DNA from: Astrobacterium formosum
GTDB lineage: Bacteria > Pseudomonadota > Alphaproteobacteria > Rhizobiales > Xanthobacteraceae
NCBI GenBank assembly: GCA_030848545.1
Contig: JAVDCA010000006.1
Coordinates: 186,001 to 250,000 of the forward strand
Direction of reading: 5' to 3'
Length of the DNA: 64,000 bases
The notes beneath the pieces are model-generated. The model searched no databases and had not been told where the DNA came from. It worked only from the letters and a program-made list of their open reading frames with translations. The position numbers and the translations under genes were made by a program. The stretch's first letter is position 1. Each line of letters opens with the position of its first letter. Positions 8,241 through 16,984 of the stretch are shown here, in pieces.

Positions 8241-8894
8241 TCAGTATGCTGTCTGGACCGCCGCAAACGCCGCGTCGATCTCGGCCCGGGTCGCATACTC
8301 GGCAATCGCGCCGACCACTTCGGCCTCTTTGACGAAACAGGCCTGCACGTGCGACCCGACCGCGAGCGCCAGCCCCGTGATCTGGGCAGCATCGAGCTCG
8401 ACAAAGCCAGCCGCCGTTTTCCATTGGATGACCGCCGCCGGATTGGCGACGACATACGCATGCGCGCCGATGATCATGGCTTGGCTTTCACGATCGGTGA
8501 CGATCGACAACCCGCCGATCGTGATGCCGCCGGTTTCCTTGCGCCAGCGGGCAACGGCCACGTGAATGATCAGATCGGCTTGCGTCGGCGCCGGCGCGGG
8601 CGGCTCCGCCTCACTCAGCCCGTCGACGGCATCCGCGCCGATCTCGTCGATCGCGACCGGATCGCCATGGCCGCGCCACCACGTCTCGCCGCGGTGATCT
8701 TCGACCAGTGACCAGATGCCACTGACAAAGACGCGCGCAAAACCCACCACCGGGGCAGGCGGTACGACCGGCGTCGCGAATGCCGGCACGAGCCATTGCC
8801 CCTCGGCGAGCGGATCGGGATCAGCGGCGGTAATGCCGACATATTCGCCAGTGAGCCGATCGAAAGCGTAAACATCCATGATGACACCGCTCAA
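8241..8894 (-). CDS. Tail-fibre assembly-like protein (DUF4376 type)
   Basis: A 217-residue protein. The N-terminal half has the tail-assembly pattern (YAFDRLTGEYVG, then PPAPVVGFARVFVSGIWSLVEDHRG). The C-terminal half from about residue 105 is helical and DUF4376-like, with RWRKETGGI followed by a substrate-like segment of Gln, Ala and Val. Such proteins chaperone or cap the tail fibre. It overlaps the fibre gene by 4 bases. Confidence 0.7.
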   Translation of the reverse strand: MSGVIMDVYAFDRLTGEYVGITAADPDPLAEGQWLVPAFATPVVPPAPVVGFARVFVSGIWSLVEDHRGETWWRGHGDPVAIDEIGADAVDGLSEAEPPAPAPTQADLIIHVAVARWRKETGGITIGGLSIVTDRESQAMIIGAHAYVVANPAAVIQWKTAAGFVELDAAQITGLALAVGSHVQACFVKEAEVVGAIAEYATRAEIDAAFAAVQTAY

Positions 8895-9874
8895 TATTTT
8901 ATGCAGGCGAGTTTTGCGACATTGCGCGGTCGCGTCTCCGCGCCGCCGGTAACACTCGTGACGATATTTGATCCGGTCGTCGGTCCAAAATATGTTTTAT
9001 AGGCATTTCCGCCGGTGTTGTTGTCGAGCGGTATAGTCGTGTCGTGATTGTGTGAGCGCAGCAGATCTTGTTGCGCAGAGCCCAGCAAGCGACCTGTATC
9101 GGCCCCGCGGCCACTGTCGAGCCCACGCACAAACTCGCCGCGTGCGTCAGGGATGCGAAAATTTGTGCTGCCGTCGCCAGACGAAAAGGCGCCCCAGTCG
9201 GCAACCGTCCAAGCGGCTTCGGACACGACGCGGCCGGACGCCTCGGCATAAGCCCACAGGGACGCATAGGTCGAGCGCGAGACAAGAGCGCCGTTTTCCT
9301 TGAGAAAGCCGGCCGGCGCCGACGAACCATTGATCCATATCGTCGCCCCAACCGGCACCACCCCCAAACCCGTCAACGCCGACCCGTCGAGCGTCGGCAA
9401 TTTTCCTCCAGCCTGCACCTCGACGACATTGCCGAGATCAGTGCCGACATCCTTAGCCGCTGCCGTTCCGACGCCGACGACCTGGGATAAAGGGTGCGTA
9501 TGATTGTCAAGCGTCGCCTTTGCGGCCAATTTGACGAACTTTGCAGCATCGAAACTGCCCCCGGCTTCATGGGGCGTGATGCACAGGAACGTTTCTCCAT
9601 CATATGTCACGACGGTCGCCGGCGCCGTGGTGACGCAGACGAGGCCTGTTGCCCAGGCGACCGGCAGCGCCCAGGCCGCCGGACCGGCCGGCCCCGGCAC
9701 GCCCTGCGGACCGGCCCCACCCTGCGGACCAGGCGGACCCGGCACGCCTTGCGGACCGGCGTTACCCGGCGCGCCCTGCGGGCCCTGTTGCGGCAATAGC
9801 AGCACGGCCGGATCATTTGCCTCCGCGGTCACGACCACCGCGCCGACATCCTGGGTGACGACGATCTCGCTCAT
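8891..9874 (-). CDS. Tail fibre with collagen-like and tail-collar domains
   Basis: A 327-residue fibre protein. Residues about 28-68 are Gly-X-Y collagen-like repeats (GPQGAPGNAGPQGVPGPPGP). A short neck follows, then a phage tail-collar domain: VPVGATIWINGSSAPAGFLK, FRIPDARGEFVRGLD and HNHD. The C terminus (TRPRNVAKLACIKY) is the usual end of collar-domain fibres. It probably makes a trimeric receptor-binding fibre. Confidence 0.9.
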   Translation of the reverse strand: MSEIVVTQDVGAVVVTAEANDPAVLLLPQQGPQGAPGNAGPQGVPGPPGPQGGAGPQGVPGPAGPAAWALPVAWATGLVCVTTAPATVVTYDGETFLCITPHEAGGSFDAAKFVKLAAKATLDNHTHPLSQVVGVGTAAAKDVGTDLGNVVEVQAGGKLPTLDGSALTGLGVVPVGATIWINGSSAPAGFLKENGALVSRSTYASLWAYAEASGRVVSEAAWTVADWGAFSSGDGSTNFRIPDARGEFVRGLDSGRGADTGRLLGSAQQDLLRSHNHDTTIPLDNNTGGNAYKTYFGPTTGSNIVTSVTGGAETRPRNVAKLACIKY

Positions 9875-10377
9875 CGCGCCGGCCCGCAGCTATGGGTGAC
9901 CGTTCCCTGCCACAACTCCTCACGCAAGCCATCCGGACGGATGCGCACCAGCGCATGCACATACTCGCCCGCCGCCATGGCGTTGCGCAGCGTCGGCGAG
10001 GAATGCAGGCGCAGCGTGAGAGTGTACGCACCGGCGGCGGCATCGGTGACGACGATATTGCTAGTATCCGGGCCGACCTCGTCGCTACGGATCATCACCA
10101 GCGCCGTCGCGTCACAGGCGCGGCGGCGGATGGCGTAGACCAGCACGGAGCCGTCGAGATCGAGCGCCGGCCGCGCCGTCGCGGTCCATTTGGTGCCGTC
10201 GGTGCCGGGCTTCACGTCCTGAGACGTCGCCGCCGCCGTCCACGCCTTGCCGCCGAAGTCGACCAGCTCCGGCGCCGCATAGACGCGATCGGGCGACCAC
10301 GCCGGATAGCCGACCGCCAGCACGAAGCCGCGGACGAAGTCAGCGTGGTTCGCGGTCACAAAATCCACACGCGCCAT
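9871..10377 (-). CDS. Phage tail-region protein of unknown function
   Basis: A 168-residue protein with a beta-rich N-terminal part (YPAWSPDRVYAAPELVDFGG, reminiscent of small carbohydrate-binding modules in fibre proteins) and a domain with VLVYAIRRRACDATALVMIRSDE. It lies between two receptor-binding proteins and overlaps the collar fibre by 4 bases. The ATG at 10377 has GGGGTGA in front; a GTG lies three codons upstream. Confidence 0.55.
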   Translation of the reverse strand: MARVDFVTANHADFVRGFVLAVGYPAWSPDRVYAAPELVDFGGKAWTAAATSQDVKPGTDGTKWTATARPALDLDGSVLVYAIRRRACDATALVMIRSDEVGPDTSNIVVTDAAAGAYTLTLRLHSSPTLRNAMAAGEYVHALVRIRPDGLREELWQGTVTHSCGPAR

Positions 10378-10390
10378 GTCGATCACCCCG

Positions 10391-11758
10391 CTAGACGTAT
10401 TGACCGCCGGTCGCGGAGACGCCAGCGCCGGTACCGGGGAAGAAATTGACGCTGCCGCCATTGCTGACGATGACGCTATTGAGCGTCACGGAATATTTCT
10501 GACCGGTCAGATTGCCGGCATTGGAAATCGAATTGAATGGCAGGCTGGCGACGGCATTGTACACGGCGTTGACGAAGCCGGTCACAGAGACAGGATTTGT
10601 GATCGACAACGTGACGACGGAGCCGGCGACGAGAGACACGGACGCATTGGTATAGGCCTGGATCGACCAGGCGTTGCCGTAGGCGTTGGGCGTACAGCCG
10701 CCGGAAATCACGATGTTGCCGAACAAGCTCAGTTCGGCGCTGTGCCGACAGGTGAGGTGACCGCCTTGACACACACCGAAATCGATATTCCCGATCACAG
10801 CCGTGCCGCCGCCGTCGAGCCACACCCCGAAGCCGGGATCAATGGCCCCCAGATTCGGCGCCGCCGACTGGACCCTGAAACCATCGAACGTATAGCGAGG
10901 CGCCAGATTGAGCGCGGTTCCGGTCGCTGCCGCGATGACGACATCGGCCGGCGCGGCGGGGTTGCCGACGACGACAATGCCGCCGGCCCCGTTCACGGTC
11001 GGACACCTGACGGGACCATAGACACCGGCCGCCACATTGACGGTCACCGTGTATCCGGTGAGGTTGAACCCGGCGATGACGTCGAGGGCGCGTTGAATGC
11101 TCGCGAACGGACCGGCGAGCCCCGACACCGTCGGCGACGAACCATCGTAGAGCGTATCGCTGCCCGTCGCCGCATTGACGTAATAGGTCGTGTAGACGGG
11201 CGGCATGTTGATGCCGACGCTATTCCACTGGAACGACGCGCCGTCGTAGATCAACGGCACGATCGTGCCGGGGCGCAGATCGCCCGGACGCAGAGCGCGG
11301 CCATTGGCGACCACCGGCTTGCCGCCCAACCCGTTGAGATTTAGCGTGACCGCGGTCGTGTTCGGATTGGTGACGAGGATGCGGACTTCCATGCCGGCTT
11401 TGTACTCGGCTGCCGGAGGCGACAGCGCCGCCACCAACGCATTGGCCGTGCCGCCCGCGACCCCATAGCACGGCTGCCCACGCTGCAAGAGGTGCTGGAT
11501 CGCCAGAAGAGCCATCGCGTCGGAGTTGTTCTCGGCGACGATCGAGCTGCCCCCGCCGGCATTGCCGTTACCGCGGATCAGGGTGCGAAACAAGCCGAGC
11601 ACGGCGTTGAGCCATGCGGCTTGCACATCGGTCCCGTCATTGGCGATCGACGACGTGCAGTCCTGAAACCAGGTGTCGAGGTCCCCGAAGCTGCGGGTCT
11701 CACTTGGACGGACGGTGACCGCCCCGACCGCATTGGCAGGGCCGACGATATCGCTCAT
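10391..11758 (-). CDS. Tail spike or fibre with beta-helix-like repeats
   Basis: A 455-residue protein. The N-terminal 180 residues look like a virion-binding head. From about residue 192 the pattern YYVNAATGSDTLYDG followed by GPFASIQRALDVIAGF is typical of right-handed beta-helix spikes, and the rest consists of short Gly/Asn-rich strands. It may bind or degrade a surface polysaccharide, but no catalytic residues can be assigned by eye. It starts 4 bases inside the gp48-like gene. Confidence 0.7.
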   Translation of the reverse strand: MSDIVGPANAVGAVTVRPSETRSFGDLDTWFQDCTSSIANDGTDVQAAWLNAVLGLFRTLIRGNGNAGGGSSIVAENNSDAMALLAIQHLLQRGQPCYGVAGGTANALVAALSPPAAEYKAGMEVRILVTNPNTTAVTLNLNGLGGKPVVANGRALRPGDLRPGTIVPLIYDGASFQWNSVGINMPPVYTTYYVNAATGSDTLYDGSSPTVSGLAGPFASIQRALDVIAGFNLTGYTVTVNVAAGVYGPVRCPTVNGAGGIVVVGNPAAPADVVIAAATGTALNLAPRYTFDGFRVQSAAPNLGAIDPGFGVWLDGGGTAVIGNIDFGVCQGGHLTCRHSAELSLFGNIVISGGCTPNAYGNAWSIQAYTNASVSLVAGSVVTLSITNPVSVTGFVNAVYNAVASLPFNSISNAGNLTGQKYSVTLNSVIVSNGGSVNFFPGTGAGVSATGGQYV

Positions 11759-12471
11759 TGGATGACCTCATAAATGATCGACAGTTCAGCGTGGACGATG
11801 CGCTCGATGATGCATCGCAGCGGCGTCAGGTCAGGCCCACAAGTAAGCGGGCGCCCGGCCTTGAGCCGGCCCGCGAGCGGAAAGGCCCTCTGCCCGCCGG
11901 CATAGGCCGGGCTTTCGCCGAGATCGACGACGACCGCGAGCAGGCTGGACAAGCTCCGCACCCCCGGCTTGAAACACCCCGCCCGCGCCGCTCCGGCGGT
12001 GCCGCCGCAATGGTCCCGCCCAGCCCGGCAGGTGACCGACCACCCCGCCCGCGCCGCCACCTCCGCGTAATACTCGCACCGCGTGCCGCCGATCGCCGCA
12101 ACCTTGGTGCACAGGTCCGGGAAAGGATCGCAGGCATCAGGCAACCCATACTCCTGCATCCACAGATCACGGGTTTCCGTCATCGTGGCGCACCAGAATT
12201 CGAGCCGCAGGGCGCAGAGCCGCGTTTCGAGAAAATGACGCACGGCGCCGATCGCCGACACATAGCCGGCCTGCACAAAACCGAACGGCCACGCGGTCGG
12301 AGCCGGCGGCGCCGCCATGGCGACGAGCCACGCCCGGAAGCGCGCCAGGATGGCGCCACCGTCGTTCGCGGGCCACGCCCGGCCGCGCGGCAACAGCTTG
12401 GCCGTGGCATCGATAGACTCGTCGAGCGTCGGGCACCGCAACGGCGCCGGCCGATCTGCAGGACAGGACAT
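11755..12471 (-). CDS. Mu gp48-like tail protein (DUF2313/YmfQ)
   Basis: A 238-residue baseplate-periphery protein. LLPRGRAWP near the N terminus and the RLCALRLEFWCATMTETRDLWMQEYGLPDAC segment are typical of the YmfQ/DUF2313 family. It is cysteine-rich, unlike most of its neighbours (nine Cys). In Mu-type tails this protein links the baseplate wedge to the fibres. It sits between the baseplate J and spike genes, as in Mu. Confidence 0.8.
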   Translation of the reverse strand: MSCPADRPAPLRCPTLDESIDATAKLLPRGRAWPANDGGAILARFRAWLVAMAAPPAPTAWPFGFVQAGYVSAIGAVRHFLETRLCALRLEFWCATMTETRDLWMQEYGLPDACDPFPDLCTKVAAIGGTRCEYYAEVAARAGWSVTCRAGRDHCGGTAGAARAGCFKPGVRSLSSLLAVVVDLGESPAYAGGQRAFPLAGRLKAGRPLTCGPDLTPLRCIIERIVHAELSIIYEVIQ

Positions 12472-12484
12472 GCGGGACCTCAGA

Positions 12485-13618
12485 TCAGGCCAGGAACGTG
12501 ACGGTACCGAGCACCGGCAACTCGCCGGTGTGCAACGACACGTCCGCCGCCGGCTGCACGATCACGTGCCGTTGCTCGCCGCTCGCATTGGCGACCGCCT
12601 GCCAAATCCACGACCGCGAGAATGATTCCGGCGCGGCCAGGAACGGCATGCTTGCGATCGACACATCGCCACCCGCCACGCGTGACAGCCGGCGGAACGC
12701 CGCCCTGAGTTCCGCCAGAACGGATTCACGGACGTCCGAAGTGTCGGGATAGAGCCCCGATATGGTCACATCGACAACTCTCGGCGTCGGCGCGCCGACC
12801 GTGACATAAGCTCCGGCCGGGGCCTCCGACTGAATGAAGGCATCGACATGAGCGAGCGTGGGCGCCGGCGGAATGCCGTCCGGATAGAGATCGTCCATCA
12901 GGACGAACACCCGCACGGTCCCGGGGCCACCCCACCGGCGTTCCACGAATACCCGCGTGACACCCGAGACCGACGTCGCCCACATCACATAGTCCGCCGG
13001 CGCGCCGCCGTGCGGCGGATTGCGCTTGCGGAACAAGATGCGGCCGCGGAAAGTACCGAGATCGCTCGTCCACTCCGGCCCGTCCGTCTCGACATCGGCG
13101 CCGCCGACAATGCCGCCGGAGGCGACCTCGGCCAACACATCGGCATCCGTCGTCACGCCGGAGGCGATCACCAGCGGCGTCGCCGCTTCGGCATTAGCCG
13201 CCTTGCCGTCGATCGCCGCCACCACCTCGATATCGATCGCGCCGGCCGTGGTGAGTTGCGCCGGCGCAGTCGCGCGGTATTCGACGCCGTCGGCGCGCAC
13301 GAAGCGGGCGCCGGCGTCGACGGTGACGCTCCCCGCCGCAGTCAAGGTGACGTAGCCCCCCGCCGGCGCCGCCGGCCGCCGCGCCAGGCCGTATTCCTGC
13401 CCGTGCAGATCGAGGTTTTCGCCGTCGGCGAGGCCGGCGAAGCGCTGGCGATAGATGTAGTCGGCAAAGCCGAACACTTCGAACACCATGCCGGCCAGTA
13501 CCTTGGCACTGGCATAGATATTGTTCGGCCACAACCACGCATCCGAGCCGGGCAGATTGACGCGGAACGAACGCCGCGAGCGCTCGGTCAAGTCTCGTAA
13601 CGTCGGAATGGCGAACAT
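12485..13618 (-). CDS. Baseplate J-like protein (Mu gp47)
   Basis: A 377-residue baseplate wedge protein. It begins with FAIPTLRDLTERSRRSFRVN and NIYASAKVLAG, the usual start of gp47/J proteins. The core has ADGVEYRATAPA and a central VTRVFVERRWGGPGTVRVFV segment. It ends with the J-type domain (AFIQSEAPAGAYVTV). The ATG at 13618 lies 5 bases after the gp46-like stop. A much longer open frame upstream is a shadow of gp46. Confidence 0.88.
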   Translation of the reverse strand: MFAIPTLRDLTERSRRSFRVNLPGSDAWLWPNNIYASAKVLAGMVFEVFGFADYIYRQRFAGLADGENLDLHGQEYGLARRPAAPAGGYVTLTAAGSVTVDAGARFVRADGVEYRATAPAQLTTAGAIDIEVVAAIDGKAANAEAATPLVIASGVTTDADVLAEVASGGIVGGADVETDGPEWTSDLGTFRGRILFRKRNPPHGGAPADYVMWATSVSGVTRVFVERRWGGPGTVRVFVLMDDLYPDGIPPAPTLAHVDAFIQSEAPAGAYVTVGAPTPRVVDVTISGLYPDTSDVRESVLAELRAAFRRLSRVAGGDVSIASMPFLAAPESFSRSWIWQAVANASGEQRHVIVQPAADVSLHTGELPVLGTVTFLA

Positions 13619-13623
13619 GTCGG

Positions 13624-14160
13624 CTACCCGATTTGATCCCAGACGAGTTCGAATTTGCGATCGTAGACATTGGCGCCATCGCGCCCGAACAGGCTCACGG
13701 CGAGATCGAGACGACTGGCGATCTCGTCGACGCTCGCCGTGACCTCGATCCGCGTCACCGCCCGCTGGGTCAGGAGCGGCGCCAGGGCGTCGCGCGCAAA
13801 GGTCTCGGCCCATCGCGACATGGAGGCGCGGAACGTCAACGGCGCCCGTTCCAGGAGCCACAAGAGCGAGCCGAGCTCGGCCTCGTGGAGTTCGCCGACG
13901 ACGTCGACGCCGTCACCCCACCATCCGCGCGGGTCGCCGTCGACGAGCCACGCCAGCGGGTGGTCCGTCGGCACGCGCCGATCGGTGAACAGCGCCAGCG
14001 TGACGGCGGTTTCAAGCGCGGCGTCGGACGCGAGCCCGCCGGCGGACAGTCGCCAGTCGGCGCCGCCGCGTGCCGGCGACCAACTGGAATTCCACAACAG
14101 GAACGGGTCGGCGTCGCAGCCCTCGGCGGCGCGGATGACGACATCGGCCATTTGGCTCAC
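13624..14160 (-). CDS. Mu gp46-like baseplate protein
   Basis: A 178-residue protein of the GP46 family. The signature is WRLSAGGLASDAALETAVTLALFTDRR followed by GWWGD. GP46 proteins resemble T4 gp25 and link sheath to baseplate. It overlaps the baseplate V gene by 4 bases (ATGA). Confidence 0.85.
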   Translation of the reverse strand: MSQMADVVIRAAEGCDADPFLLWNSSWSPARGGADWRLSAGGLASDAALETAVTLALFTDRRVPTDHPLAWLVDGDPRGWWGDGVDVVGELHEAELGSLLWLLERAPLTFRASMSRWAETFARDALAPLLTQRAVTRIEVTASVDEIASRLDLAVSLFGRDGANVYDRKFELVWDQIG

Positions 14161-14642
14161 ACCTTGGCGTAGACGTTGATGGACGGGCCGCTTTCGGTCA
14201 CGACACGCGCATAGGTGCCGTCCGCGCCGTCGCCGCCGAGAAACACATTTTGGCCGTCACCGGGTTTGACGGTGACCTTGCCCTCTTTGGCGTGCACCGC
14301 GATGCCGTCACTGCCCTTGACGTAGACCACATTGCCCTTGTCGTCGTAGAGGACCGCCGCGCCTTCCGGCAGGTTGCGAATGCGCTTGTCCTTGTGCTCA
14401 AACCCGAGCGCGAGGATGCGGTCGGAACGGCCGCCGAGGGAGAGGAACACGCCCTCGGATTTCTGCGGCGCATGGGACGTGAAGCCGTGCGGCTGCACCC
14501 GTACGATCTCTTTCAGATCCTCTGATTTGAGGCCGGTGACGTCGAGCAACTGTTGCGAGCCGCGATCGTCGGTCTTGACCAGCGTGCCGCGGCGCAGTTG
14601 CGCCACAACGCCCTCTTGTCCTTCCGGAAACCAGAGCCACAT
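14157..14642 (-). CDS. Baseplate assembly protein V (Mu gp45, spike)
   Basis: A 161-residue protein. Residues 1-75 form the OB-like region with DVTGLKSEDLKEIVRVQPHG, and the rest is a Gly/Val/Lys-rich beta-helix (DDKGNVVYVKGSDGIAVHAK). This matches Mu gp45, the membrane-piercing spike at the tail tip. The ATG at 14642 lies 2 bases after the stop of the gpP-like gene. Confidence 0.85.
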   Translation of the reverse strand: MWLWFPEGQEGVVAQLRRGTLVKTDDRGSQQLLDVTGLKSEDLKEIVRVQPHGFTSHAPQKSEGVFLSLGGRSDRILALGFEHKDKRIRNLPEGAAVLYDDKGNVVYVKGSDGIAVHAKEGKVTVKPGDGQNVFLGGDGADGTYARVVTESGPSINVYAKV

Positions 14643-14644
14643 GG

Positions 14645-15700
14645 CTATTCGTCCCCCGCGCCGGTTGCCCAGCCTTCGCCGGACTTGCCGCCCTTGGACT
14701 GCCCGCCATGGGCGCGCGGATCGGTGAGCGTCAGCACGCTTTCGCTACCTTTGCCGCGCTCCTGCGAATAGGTGACCTTCTCGATCACCATGTCTTGCGC
14801 GAGGACGAGGAACGGGCTTTCCGTCCACACCAGCAGGCCGGGCGTCCATATCTGCCCGCCCTCGTCGCGAAACCCTTGCGTGGTCGCGTTGGCGCGCAAC
14901 GAGTTGCCGGCCTCGCGGTCGCGCCGGGCGCGGGCGCGCTTGCCGGCGCGCTTCTTGTCGGTATCGTCATCCTGGATCACGATCACGGGCCGGTTGCGCT
15001 TGACCGAGGCATCGCGCGCCACCGCCTCGATTTCGAGCGCATCCGGGCCATGACCGAACGGGCGTTGCCCGCGCACGATCACCTTGGAGTGTCGGCCGCT
15101 CCAGTTGTGATCGGCCTCGCCGATCTTCATGTTGCGGCCCTCGACGAGGGCGCCGGCATGGCGCTTGTTGCTCGCCTTGGTGATCTTGATCGAGCCGTCG
15201 GGCTGGCCCGACAGGGTCACGCCTTGCGCCCGGCACAGCTTCTCGATGCAGCGAAACACGGTCTCGCCCGGCGTGAGCTGGTATTTTTCGACCTTGTCCA
15301 GTTGCTGGTCAGTGGTGAAGCCGACGCCGGAGCGGTCCAGTTCCTGGCCGATCTCCAGGGGTGTCTTGTTGCGGAACCGGCCGGTCTCATGCTCGGCGGC
15401 GGAATCGATCAGGTCTTGCCCTTTCGAGCGGCCCGATACCGCAATCTCGGCGGTCGAATGCTCGCCGATGCGCGGTTGATAGCGATCGACGTAACCGCTC
15501 AGGACGAGATCGCCACCGAAATAGATTTCGACCGGTTTGCCGGCAAAAAAGGCCGCGACCGCGTCGCCGGGCGAGTCCTCGGCCGCGATCTCGATCCGGA
15601 ACGAGCGCGCCGCCTCGTTGATCGCCGCGTCGACCATGACGCGGCGGAACGCGGTCCAGCGGCGACCGCCGGCGACGACCGTGACGTATTCCTCGCCCAT
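14645..15700 (-). CDS. Baseplate hub protein, Mu gpP (gp44) type
   Basis: A 351-residue hub protein. It has FAGKPVEIYFGGDLVLSGYVDR, then the late-control-D-like core (AEIAVSGRSKGQDLIDS, then RCIEKLCRAQGVTLSGQPDG). A basic segment (TDKKRAGKRARARRDREA) follows and the end is ESVLTLTDPRAHGG. In Mu gpP surrounds the spike and anchors the baseplate. It lies between the N-like and gp45-like genes, as in Mu. Confidence 0.88.
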   Translation of the reverse strand: MGEEYVTVVAGGRRWTAFRRVMVDAAINEAARSFRIEIAAEDSPGDAVAAFFAGKPVEIYFGGDLVLSGYVDRYQPRIGEHSTAEIAVSGRSKGQDLIDSAAEHETGRFRNKTPLEIGQELDRSGVGFTTDQQLDKVEKYQLTPGETVFRCIEKLCRAQGVTLSGQPDGSIKITKASNKRHAGALVEGRNMKIGEADHNWSGRHSKVIVRGQRPFGHGPDALEIEAVARDASVKRNRPVIVIQDDDTDKKRAGKRARARRDREAGNSLRANATTQGFRDEGGQIWTPGLLVWTESPFLVLAQDMVIEKVTYSQERGKGSESVLTLTDPRAHGGQSKGGKSGEGWATGAGDE

Positions 15701-15712
15701 GTGCCTGAAACC

Positions 15713-16984
15713 CTAACTCGCCAGTGCCTGGAACCGGCGCGGCATGAAGGACGGATGCCGCACCGTGTTGCGGGAGACCAGCTCGCCCGCCCGCGCCGGC
15801 GTGGCGTAGAGCCGCCACGACCACCACAGGGACGGCATGACGGCCGAGGATTCGACCGTGACGACCGGCGCGAGGTCGACGATCAAGGCCGTCAGATAGT
15901 CGACCACCGCATCGCGCAACGCCCCGATGGCGATGTAGAGCGCCGCGTCGGCGGCGCCGAAGCAGGCCGCCATTTCGTCCTCGAAACGCTCGGCCGCCTC
16001 GCCGCGTGCCGTCACGCCGTCCGGGCGGCTGGCATAGCCGCGCCGGATCAGCGCCTCGGCCCAGGCCGTGAGGCCGGCGAGACGGGCGAGGCGCGCCACC
16101 TCGGCGGCATTCTCGGCGGCGCGCGCCGCCGTCGGCGCCAGATAGGTTTCAGCGCGCGCCACATCGTGGGCGCCGATATAGTCGGCCATGGCGGCTTGCG
16201 CCGCCGGCGCCGGCATGGCGTCGGCGAGCCGGCGCACCGCAGCGACCAGGCCGGCGGCCAGCGCCTCGGCGCCGGTCGTGGCGCCGATCTCCGGCAGCAC
16301 GGCGAGGAGGTCGCTCGCCTCGCCGGGCGTATCCGATCGCGACAGCAACAGAGGCGCCGAGGCGACCAGCGCCGTGACACCTTCGCGCACCTTGGCCGAG
16401 GTCGCCGGATCAACCGCATTCTGCAGCCGCACCACATCGAGCGCCGCCGCCGCCGCCTGGACACCCTCGACGGCAGCCGCGACGACGAAATCCGGCTGCG
16501 CCAGGGTCGCGACGCGGCGCGGAAACAGACCCGCAAGCGCCGCCGCCAGACGATCGGCCGCATCCGTCACCAGGCGCGCCGCATAGGGCAGCGACACCAG
16601 CGCGGCGGCGGCGCCGTGGCGGACGAATTTGGCCGTATAGGCCACATAGCCGAGCTTGTCGCGCTGATGACTGCGGCGGAATTCCTGGCAATGCACCGCG
16701 ACCGGGCCACGGATCGGCAGCACCAGCGAGCCCGGCCCCTTGCCGGCAAAGGTTTCCGTCAGCCGGGCGGTTTGAGCGTCGACGTCATCGCCATGGATAT
16801 AGATCGCGCCTTCGAAGAAGCGCGGCGCCTCGCCGAGGTCCTCGACGAACGGGTCGTCACGGTGCGGGAATTCATGGACGACGAGGCCACGGCCGCCGCT
16901 TTCGTCGTCGCTTTCGAACCAGAACGGCACGCCCTTGTAGGAGCCGAGCCACAAGGACGTCAGCCAGTCGCGACATTCCGTCAT
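15713..16984 (-). CDS. Mu gpN-like DNA circularisation/tail protein
   Basis: A 423-residue protein. The N-terminal domain has the DNA_circ_N pattern (YKGVPFWFESDDESGGRGLVVHEFPHRD, then VEDLGEAPRFFEGAIYIHGD and YTAKFVRHG). The remainder is Ala-rich and helical. In Mu this protein belongs to the tail, between tape measure and hub; DNA circularisation is only a historical name. It overlaps the tape-measure gene by 4 bases. Confidence 0.85.
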   Translation of the reverse strand: MTECRDWLTSLWLGSYKGVPFWFESDDESGGRGLVVHEFPHRDDPFVEDLGEAPRFFEGAIYIHGDDVDAQTARLTETFAGKGPGSLVLPIRGPVAVHCQEFRRSHQRDKLGYVAYTAKFVRHGAAAALVSLPYAARLVTDAADRLAAALAGLFPRRVATLAQPDFVVAAAVEGVQAAAAALDVVRLQNAVDPATSAKVREGVTALVASAPLLLSRSDTPGEASDLLAVLPEIGATTGAEALAAGLVAAVRRLADAMPAPAAQAAMADYIGAHDVARAETYLAPTAARAAENAAEVARLARLAGLTAWAEALIRRGYASRPDGVTARGEAAERFEDEMAACFGAADAALYIAIGALRDAVVDYLTALIVDLAPVVTVESSAVMPSLWWSWRLYATPARAGELVSRNTVRHPSFMPRRFQALAS

